12,102 nt of DNA from Nitrospirota bacterium. Lineage in GTDB: Bacteria > Nitrospirota > Nitrospiria > Nitrospirales > Nitrospiraceae. The DNA is taken from NCBI GenBank assembly GCA_016201805.1, contig JACQCB010000109.1:1-12102 (forward strand), given 5' to 3'. A program made the position numbers and the translations under genes. Positions 8,153 through 12,102 of the stretch are shown here, piece by piece. Below the pieces are notes generated by a model, which ran no database searches, was not told the origin of the DNA, and worked only from the letters and a program-made list of their open reading frames with translations. The number at the start of each line of letters is the position of its first letter. Position 1 is the stretch's first letter.

Positions 8153-8440
8153 TCAATACCGGATACGGAACTCCCTGTGACGACCGGTCGGCGGCTCCCA
8201 TTGCACCTGCATATCCTCCACCCGTGCCAACGGCGGACCGGTGCGAAGCGATTCGATGAAGGCTTCGACGACCTCCCGCTCTCCCTCCACATCCACTGCG
8301 ACCCGCCCATCATCGAGGTTGCACGCCTCCCCACCCAAGCCCCTGCGAGTGGCTTCCCGTTGGGCAAACGCACGATAGGCCACCCCTTGCACCAGTCCGC
8401 TCACCAAGATCCTCGCCCTGGTTGACTGCCGCTGTGACAT
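8153..8440 (-). CDS. acyP: Acylphosphatase
   Basis: This small cytoplasmic enzyme (95 aa) hydrolyses acyl phosphates such as carbamoyl phosphate or acetyl phosphate. The phosphate-binding signature VSGLVQGVAYRAFAQREA (13-30) holds the conserved arginine R23. The second signature, NLDDGRVAVDVEG, begins at N41, the catalytic asparagine. The usual GVGFR is GVAYR here, a tolerated change. The C-terminus ending in FRIRY is also typical. The ATG at 8440 has only a weak ribosome-binding site (GAAGGC). No neighbour explains a special role. Confidence 0.93.
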   Translation of the reverse strand: MSQRQSTRARILVSGLVQGVAYRAFAQREATRRGLGGEACNLDDGRVAVDVEGEREVVEAFIESLRTGPPLARVEDMQVQWEPPTGRHREFRIRY

Positions 8441-8643
8441 GGTCGTCTGCCTTCATTCCGAAGCCTTGCAAAAAGCTCCGTCCCGTGACAGTTCCAAGCG
8501 AATGATCGTAGTGAGTAGGAGCCAAGATACTGAGGAGAGGTTTCGATCACACGGGCGCGGCGTTCGCACGACACCTCGAATCGACTGGGGTGTTCATTTG
8601 TTCGCCGGCTTCAAATCCCCTTCAAAATCTATCGATATTTTTT

Positions 8644-8720
8644 TGGTCGGGGCGACAGGATTTGAACCTGCGACTCCCGCGTCCCGAACGCGGTGCGCTA
8701 CCGGGCTGCGCTACGCCCCG
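8644..8720 (-). tRNA. tRNA-Pro (anticodon CGG)
   Basis: The minus-strand sequence folds as a full tRNA of 77 nt. The acceptor stem CGGGGCG (8720-8714) pairs with CGCCCCG (8654-8648). The anticodon stem CCGCG/CGCGG encloses the loop TTCGGGA with anticodon CGG, which reads the proline codon CCG. The T arm contains GGTTCAAATCC. The discriminator A is followed by an encoded CCA (8646-8644). No strong T-run follows the 3' end. Confidence 0.96.
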
Positions 8721-8732
8721 ACAAATCCGTTA

Positions 8733-8795
8733 GGCGTGAGGCGTGAAACGTGAGGCGAAGCCCCCTCTCCTCACACCTCACCCCTTACATTTCAC
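8733..8795. repeat. Imperfect inverted repeat of cgtgaRRcg units
   Basis: The left arm holds GGCGTGAGGCGTGAAACG plus another GTGAGG unit (8733-8756). The right arm (8769-8795) begins CCTCACACCTCAC and ends TTTCAC, roughly the reverse complement of the left. It lies between the ald stop (8803) and the 5' end of the tRNA gene (8720), where a tRNA promoter would be expected. It is related to the repeat at 6737-6796. Confidence 0.55.
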
Positions 8796-8802
8796 TTCTC
8801 AA

Positions 8803-9906
8803 TCAGGCCGAGGGCTCCCACGGCATCCCGTGTGCCTCAGCCACGCCCTCGCAGGTCACTGCGCCATTTGCCACGTTGACGCCGCGCGCCAAACCGGGAT
8901 CGTCATGGATCGCGCGTGCAACGCCGGTCGAGGCAATGCGGACTATAAAGGGAAGCGTCGCGTTGGTCAAGGCAAAAGTCGCGGTACGGGGTACGATGCC
9001 GGGCATATTCGGCACACAGTAGTGCTGGACCCCCTCCGCCTGATAGACCGGGTCCGAATGGCTGGTCGGGCGGGTGGTCTCAAAGCATCCGCCCTGATCC
9101 ACGGCCACATCGACGATGACCGACCCAGGCTTCATGCGGGAGACCACAGAGCGGGAGACCAGCTTGGGCGCCTTGGCCCCACGTACCAGCACCCCGCCGA
9201 TCGCCAGGTCCGCCTCCGCCACCGCTCGGTCAATCCAGGGCTGATTGGCCGCCAACGTGACGATCCGCCCCCGATAGAGTTCATCCAAGTCGCGCAACCG
9301 GTCGAGGTCCAAATTGATCACCGTCACCTGCGCGCCCATGCCGACCGCCATCCTGGTGGCCGCACTGCCCACCACCCCGGCGCCCAACACCACCACCTTG
9401 GCTGGCGCCACGCCGGGCACGCCACCCAGCAACAGGCCGCTCCCTCCCTCGGACCGCTCCAAATATCGAGCCCCCACCTGCACCGCCATCCGTCCGGCAA
9501 TCTCGCTCATGGGCTTGAGCATCGGCAGCCCGCCATCGGGGCTCTCCGTCGTCTCATAGGCAATGGCCGTGGCCTTCGCCTCGACCAACGCCCGTGTCAA
9601 CTCCGCTTCGGCAGCCAAGTGGAGATAGGTGAACAGGACTTGCCCAGACCGGAACAGCGCATATTCGGGCGGCAACGGCTCCTTCACTTTGACGATCAGT
9701 TCGGCATCGTGGAACAACTGTGCCTTCGACCGCGCCAGATGAGCCCCCGCTTTTTTGTAATCCTCGTCGCGAAACCCGCTTCCGATGCCGGCGTCAGGCT
9801 CGACCCAGACCATATGGCCCGCGGCACAGAGGGTGGCGACGCCATCCGGCGTCAGGCTGACGCGAAATTCCTGATCCTTGATCTCTTTGGGCACGCCGAC
9901 GATCAT
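8803..9906 (-). CDS. ald: Alanine dehydrogenase
   Basis: Ald reversibly converts L-alanine and NAD+ to pyruvate, ammonia and NADH, linking carbon and nitrogen metabolism. The 367-aa length fits the family. Substrate-site residues are in their family positions: R15, K75 in IVKVKEP and H96 in YLHLAA. The NAD-binding Rossmann motif is GAGVVG at 175-180, with D270 in VDVAVDQGG and the family signature ALTNATLPF at 312-320. The frame is open another 549 bp upstream, but the ATG at 9906 has GGAGGAGGG just before it and begins MIVGVPKEIK, the normal N-terminus. It is divergent from the zinc-ribbon/ferredoxin genes, and a TATACT box lies 43 bp upstream. Confidence 0.96.
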   Translation of the reverse strand: MIVGVPKEIKDQEFRVSLTPDGVATLCAAGHMVWVEPDAGIGSGFRDEDYKKAGAHLARSKAQLFHDAELIVKVKEPLPPEYALFRSGQVLFTYLHLAAEAELTRALVEAKATAIAYETTESPDGGLPMLKPMSEIAGRMAVQVGARYLERSEGGSGLLLGGVPGVAPAKVVVLGAGVVGSAATRMAVGMGAQVTVINLDLDRLRDLDELYRGRIVTLAANQPWIDRAVAEADLAIGGVLVRGAKAPKLVSRSVVSRMKPGSVIVDVAVDQGGCFETTRPTSHSDPVYQAEGVQHYCVPNMPGIVPRTATFALTNATLPFIVRIASTGVARAIHDDPGLARGVNVANGAVTCEGVAEAHGMPWEPSA

Positions 9907-9949
9907 GAGCCCTCCTCCGGCTTGAATCCTATCCGAACAGCGACGCTCT

Positions 9950-9955
9950 AGTATA
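9950..9955 (-). promoter_or_regulatory. Candidate -10 box of ald
   Basis: TATACT on the minus strand matches the sigma-70 -10 consensus in 5/6 positions and lies 43 bp before the ald ATG. No good -35 is found 16-18 bp upstream; that stretch is G-rich. The promoter may therefore need an activator, or the box may be chance. Confidence 0.35.
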
Positions 9956-10002
9956 CCCTTTTTCTGCCCCGCCCCAGATGAGAGATTGCGAACAACAGCA
10001 CC

Positions 10003-10030
10003 GTCCAGCACGGGCTCCGTCAGGCTGGAC
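10003..10030. promoter_or_regulatory. Inverted repeat, possible operator in the ald divergent region
   Basis: GTCCAGC (10003-10009) and GCTGGAC (10024-10030) are perfect reverse complements separated by 14 bp. The right half-site overlaps the -35 (TGGACA, 10026-10031) of the candidate promoter for the plus-strand genes. A dimeric regulator could bind here, but this is inference. Confidence 0.3.
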
Positions 10031-10055
10031 AGGCGGCGATGTCCTAGTGTAAGAT
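10026..10055 (+). promoter_or_regulatory. Candidate promoter of the zinc-ribbon/ferredoxin genes
   Basis: TGGACA (10026-10031) and TAAGAT (10050-10055) are separated by 18 bp and match the consensus in 5/6 and 4/6 positions. A start near 10062 would place the GAGGAGG ribosome-binding site (10072-10078) a few bases into the message. Confidence 0.45.
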
Positions 10056-10086
10056 TCCGCCAACTCGTCCACGAGGAGGCGACTTG

Positions 10087-10497
10087 GTGACGGACTCTCC
10101 TGTGAGTTTCACGACCGGACGGTGTGATGCCTGTGGAACGGAGGGGGGACCGCTGATGAAGTTGTCCCTGGGAAAAGACTTCTTCGGCCGGACCTACGAC
10201 CGCCTCTCCCCTTCCTCGGACCAGAGCCCCAAGTGGTTCTGCGAGAGCTGTTCCATGCAGAAAAACCTGCAACGCGACGTGCGCGATATCCGGGCCGAGC
10301 TGGACAAGTTGGGCGCGGGGCAATCGTCCGAGCTTACGAGCACCGCCCAGTGGCAACGCGCGCACTTGCGCCTCCGGGAGGTGGCGCTGCTCCTTGAAGG
10401 GGCCGCCGCGGGATCGCGGCTCCTGGACCCATCCGACGTTCACACCCTCATCCATCGCTTCCAGACCCAGGCGGGCGCCCCGTCTGTGGCCGGATGA
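10087..10497 (+). CDS. Hypothetical protein with CxxC...CxxC zinc-ribbon-like motif
   Basis: This 136-aa protein belongs to no family I recognise. It has two cysteine pairs, C13/C16 (CDACG) and C52/C55 (CESCS), 35 residues apart, so it probably binds zinc or, less likely, an iron-sulfur cluster. After the second pair come helices rich in Arg, Glu and Leu (about 58-126) that could form a coiled coil or helical hairpin. No signal peptide or membrane segment is visible, so it is probably cytoplasmic. The start is taken as GTG at 10087 because GAGGAGG lies 7 bp upstream; a TTG at 10084 is only 4 bp from it. It precedes a [2Fe-2S] ferredoxin by 17 bp, suggesting co-transcription. Confidence 0.75.
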   Translation: MTDSPVSFTTGRCDACGTEGGPLMKLSLGKDFFGRTYDRLSPSSDQSPKWFCESCSMQKNLQRDVRDIRAELDKLGAGQSSELTSTAQWQRAHLRLREVALLLEGAAAGSRLLDPSDVHTLIHRFQTQAGAPSVAG

Positions 10498-10514
10498 TCC
10501 GCTGAAGACATCTC

Positions 10515-10850
10515 GTGTCCACTTTCACGCATCACATTTTCGTCTGCATCAACCAGCGTCCCAAAGGGGACCCGCGCGGCTGTTGTGCGGATCGCGGATC
10601 CGAAGGCCTCCACGCCTTTTTCAAAAAAGAAGTGGACCGGTTGGGGCTCAAAGGCACCGTACGCGCGAACAAAGCCGGTTGTCTGGACCATTGTGAGTAC
10701 GGCCCCAGCATCGTGATCTATCCGGAAGGGGTGTGGTACTGGGTGGGCTCGGAAGCGGACGTGACGGAAATTATGGAACGCCATGTCGTCAAAGGCAAAC
10801 TGGTCGAGCGACTCCTGATGCCCGGCCACAAGCCGGGAGAGAAAGCCTGA
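10515..10850 (+). CDS. Thioredoxin-like [2Fe-2S] ferredoxin
   Basis: This 111-aa protein resembles the thioredoxin-fold [2Fe-2S] ferredoxins known from Aquifex, Azotobacter and Clostridium and related to the NuoE subunit of complex I. The cluster ligands are C11 in FVCINQ, C23 (or C24) in GCC, and C56 and C60 in AGCLDHCEYGP. Their spacing matches the family pattern of about C9/C22/C55/C59. The segment SIVIYPEGVWYWVG is typical of the following strands. The only possible start is the GTG at 10515, because an in-frame TGA lies 10 bp upstream; the ribosome-binding site is weak. It should carry single electrons in the cytoplasm; its partner is unknown. It follows the zinc-ribbon-like gene. Confidence 0.9.
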   Translation: MSTFTHHIFVCINQRPKGDPRGCCADRGSEGLHAFFKKEVDRLGLKGTVRANKAGCLDHCEYGPSIVIYPEGVWYWVGSEADVTEIMERHVVKGKLVERLLMPGHKPGEKA

Positions 10851-10894
10851 CCGCAACCGATCACAACACGGCTCTCCCAGGCCGAGTCACAGAT

Positions 10895-11101
10895 CTAGCA
10901 GGCTGTTGAAAAACTATTTTCTCGACCTCGGACGTGAAAGTGCAGCGAGTCGAGGACGATCTAAAAAGAGCCCGCAGGATGGTCAAAAAGGCCGTCCAGC
11001 GCGGCCGCAGCGAGCGAAGAGGCGAGTCGTACTCTTGCGGTACGTCGAGCCTCGAAGCGACGCGAGAACAAAGCCGGCTGACTTTTTCACCATCCTGCTA
11101 G
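10895..11101. mobile_element. Hairpin/MITE-like element with CTAGCAGG termini
   Basis: The 261 bp between two plus-strand genes holds this element and no credible gene. The outer ends are inverted: CTAGCAGGCTGTTGAAAAA begins at 10895, and the reverse complement of the right end (to 11101) starts CTAGCAGGATGGTGAAAAA, a 17/19 match. Inside is a second, more symmetric unit, 10974-11098. Its arm 10974-11000 (GCAGGATGGTCAAAAAGG...) pairs with 11073-11098, and a central 14-bp near-perfect hairpin (11019-11032 with 11040-11053) has loop TCTTGCG, all centred on 11036. The left 80 bp look like a remnant of a related copy. It encodes no transposase, so it would need one in trans. It could instead act as a transcript-folding hairpin. 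No clear target duplication is seen apart from the CTAG at the tips. Confidence 0.6.
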
Positions 11102-11111
11102 AGAGGCCACC

Positions 11112-11540
11112 ATGCCGGTGGAAGAAAAATGGAAGGCCAACATGGAGAAGGTGGCCTTCATGAAACGGTTCCCCGGACTGGCAACAGCCTGGGAACAGGT
11201 CCCGGGGAAGACAATCGAGGCCGCCCTTCCCTTGCCTTCTAAACCTGGCGCTGCGGTGCTCGTCTTCTCAGACCAGTCGTTCGCCGTCGTCCCTCCCCTC
11301 GCCCCGGAGCCCTGGGAACTGACGGAAGGATTGGGTGCCGCCCGACGCCTCCTCGAACCGGCGCACCAGGATGCCTTTGCCGAATACGACCGGCTCGTAC
11401 ATCAGGACAAAGAAGCGCTGCGCCTCGCGCGGCTGGATAAAATTCTGGGCGCGATACAGAACAACCTGGAACAGATACCGGAACTCAAAGACCGGCTGCG
11501 CCGGCTGGTGGATGGATGGAAACCAGGCGAGCGACCATGA
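11112..11540 (+). CDS. Hypothetical protein (142 aa)
   Basis: I do not recognise this family. The protein begins MPVEEKWKANMEKVAFM. It has a central Pro/Leu/Val-rich region (about 32-70, including VLVFSDQSFAVVPP) that may form beta strands, and a strongly helical, charged C-terminal half (about 78-135), including the heptad-like LDKILGAIQNNLEQIPEL. No cysteines, signal peptide or membrane segment are seen, so it is probably a soluble cytoplasmic protein. GAGAGG lies 5 bp before the ATG at 11112, immediately after the terminal CTAG of the hairpin element. The gap to the ferredoxin start is 64 bp, and the two genes may act together. That pairing is inferred from position only. Confidence 0.7.
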   Translation: MPVEEKWKANMEKVAFMKRFPGLATAWEQVPGKTIEAALPLPSKPGAAVLVFSDQSFAVVPPLAPEPWELTEGLGAARRLLEPAHQDAFAEYDRLVHQDKEALRLARLDKILGAIQNNLEQIPELKDRLRRLVDGWKPGERP

Positions 11541-11604
11541 GGCGCGATCAGCCGTGAACATGCTCGAAATGTTTTCGCAGGCTTTGTTTGAAGGAGTCAC
11601 CCCC

Positions 11605-11832
11605 ATGATGGTCAACAGGGATTATCTTGTCCGCCACCCAGACCGGTGCACCCACAACGCCATCTGCATTCCGGTCTGCCCGACCGGCGCCTGGCTCTCG
11701 ACCCCACCGCTCAAATTCGATTCGTCGCGCTGTCTAGAAAGTTGCCGGCTCTGCCTTGACGCCTGCCCCTCGCAGGCCATCTACGCGGTGTTCCGCAAGG
11801 GCAACAAGGTGCTCGAACCGCAGAAGAAGTAG
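11605..11832 (+). CDS. Small ferredoxin-like Fe-S protein with atypical cysteine spacing
   Basis: This 75-aa protein resembles bacterial 2[4Fe-4S] ferredoxins but has unusual motifs. The first is C15-x5-C21-x3-C25-P (CTHNAICIPVCP), in which the second cysteine of CxxCxxCxxxCP is replaced by N18. The second is C43-x3-C47-x2-C50-x3-C54-P (CLESCRLCLDACP), with one extra residue in the first gap. Seven cysteines remain, enough for one [4Fe-4S] plus one [3Fe-4S] cluster, or two clusters with a non-cysteine ligand. The frame is open far upstream, but the ATG at 11605 has AAGGAG 8 bp before it; starts at 11554 and 11560 have no ribosome-binding site. It is likely a cytoplasmic electron carrier. Its partner may be the preceding 142-aa protein. 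Confidence 0.82.
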   Translation: MMVNRDYLVRHPDRCTHNAICIPVCPTGAWLSTPPLKFDSSRCLESCRLCLDACPSQAIYAVFRKGNKVLEPQKK

Positions 11833-11841
11833 GGAGACGCC

Positions 11842-11875
11842 TTGGCCGGCGAAGGGAAGAGGGTACCCTGGCCAA
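11842..11875 (+). terminator. Hairpin downstream of the ferredoxin gene, possible terminator
   Basis: TTGGCC (11842-11847) and GGCCAA (11870-11875) form a perfect 6-bp stem that can extend by AGGG/CCCT across a small bulge. It lies 10 bp after the ferredoxin stop. No T-run follows (TCCCC), so if it terminates it is not a classical intrinsic terminator. Confidence 0.3.
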
Positions 11876-11960
11876 TCCCCTTGCTCGCGCATCGCGCACG
11901 GGTTCTGCCCCGCTTTTACGGACACCTGATTAAGGCTCATAATGGGCCAGGAGGGGTGTC

Positions 11961-12102
11961 ATGGGACAGAGACGAAAGTTTTCAGCGGAGTACAAGCGTG
12001 AGGCGGTGGCGATGCTTGACGCGCCGGGTGTCCGCGTGAGCCAAATTGCCGCGGACCTGGGGATTGGGGCCACGGTCCTGGGGCGCTGGCGGCGCGAGTT
12101 GC
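11961..12102 (+). CDS. IS3-type transposase OrfA, 5' part (cut by window end)
   Basis: The 47 visible residues begin MGQRRKFSAEYKREAVAML and continue through VSQIAADLGIGATVLGRWRREL, the helix-turn-helix found at the N-terminus of IS3-family OrfA (a DNA-binding subunit usually joined to OrfB by programmed frameshift). GGAGGGG lies just upstream of the ATG. The rest of OrfA, OrfB and the right end lie beyond the window, so whether the element is complete cannot be told. The left end of the insertion sequence probably lies around 11900-11925 (GGTTCTGCCCCGCTTTTACG), but the terminal repeat cannot be confirmed without its partner. Confidence 0.85.
   Translation, partial: MGQRRKFSAEYKREAVAMLDAPGVRVSQIAADLGIGATVLGRWRREL

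Noticed and set aside
8571..8602. ACACC...GGTGT inverted repeat in the gap between acyP and the tRNA
   Set aside because: Only 5 bp of pairing with a 13-nt loop; the rest of 8441-8643 shows no gene or clear signal.
8439..8753. A 104-codon plus-strand open frame containing GATGFEPATPASRTR
   Set aside because: It runs antisense through tRNA-Pro; this peptide is the well-known false translation of a tRNA complement, not a protein.
8743..9951. 402-codon plus-strand open frame opposite ald
   Set aside because: It is a shadow of the GC-rich ald gene, with His/Arg/Pro-rich composition and no recognisable motif.
9907..10455. N-terminal extension of ald by 183 codons
   Set aside because: The extra part is antisense to the zinc-ribbon gene, lacks family character, and a strong ribosome-binding site marks the ATG at 9906.
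10906..11163. 85-codon open frame across the hairpin element
   Set aside because: It runs through the inverted repeats and overlaps the 142-aa gene; the product is basic low-complexity sequence with no ribosome-binding site.
11335..11604. Extension of the ferredoxin-like protein to 11335 or to GTG/ATG at 11554/11560
   Set aside because: The region overlaps the 142-aa gene, and AAGGAG placed 8 bp before 11605 decides the start.

Overview
The window is GC-rich, densely packed chromosomal DNA. The gene content and protein style suggest a Nitrospirota bacterium, probably Nitrospira-like. Pointers are a NtrC-type sigma-54 regulator, several small redox proteins, short 'cgtgaaRcg' repeats and hairpin elements between genes. 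This placement is an inference from pattern recognition; no 16S or ribosomal protein gene is present to confirm it.

Left part (1-5415): the 3' end of an unidentified plus-strand gene converges on a minus-strand operon malQ (4-alpha-glucanotransferase), histidine kinase, sigma-54 response regulator. All three genes overlap: an ATGA overlap at malQ/kinase and a 14-bp overlap at kinase/regulator. The two-component system is therefore translationally coupled to a glycogen/maltodextrin enzyme. The malQ start lies only 7 bp from a good sigma-70 -10 box and has no Shine-Dalgarno sequence, so its message may be leaderless.

Middle part (5416-9906), all on the minus strand. In transcription order: ald (alanine dehydrogenase), tRNA-Pro(CGG), acylphosphatase, apt (adenine phosphoribosyltransferase), a DksA/TraR-type zinc-finger protein with a long basic N-terminal tail, queC (preQ0 synthase), a 58-aa membrane protein, and a monohaem cytochrome c. 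queC, the small membrane protein and the cytochrome are spaced by 9 and 4 bp with strong ribosome-binding sites, and look like one operon. Two related inverted repeats built from cgtgaRRcg units lie upstream of queC and between ald and the tRNA.

Right part (9907-12102), plus strand and divergent from ald: a zinc-ribbon-like protein, a thioredoxin-fold [2Fe-2S] ferredoxin, a hairpin/MITE-like element with CTAGCAGG termini ending exactly at the next ribosome-binding site, an unidentified 142-aa protein, a 75-aa ferredoxin with unusual cysteine spacing, and finally the start of an IS3-type transposase gene cut by the window edge.

Most genes are ordinary housekeeping. The less ordinary material is the malQ/two-component operon, the queC/small membrane protein/cytochrome operon, the atypical ferredoxin next to an unknown partner, and the hairpin elements. 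No CRISPR array, rRNA, prophage or recognisable defence system was seen.
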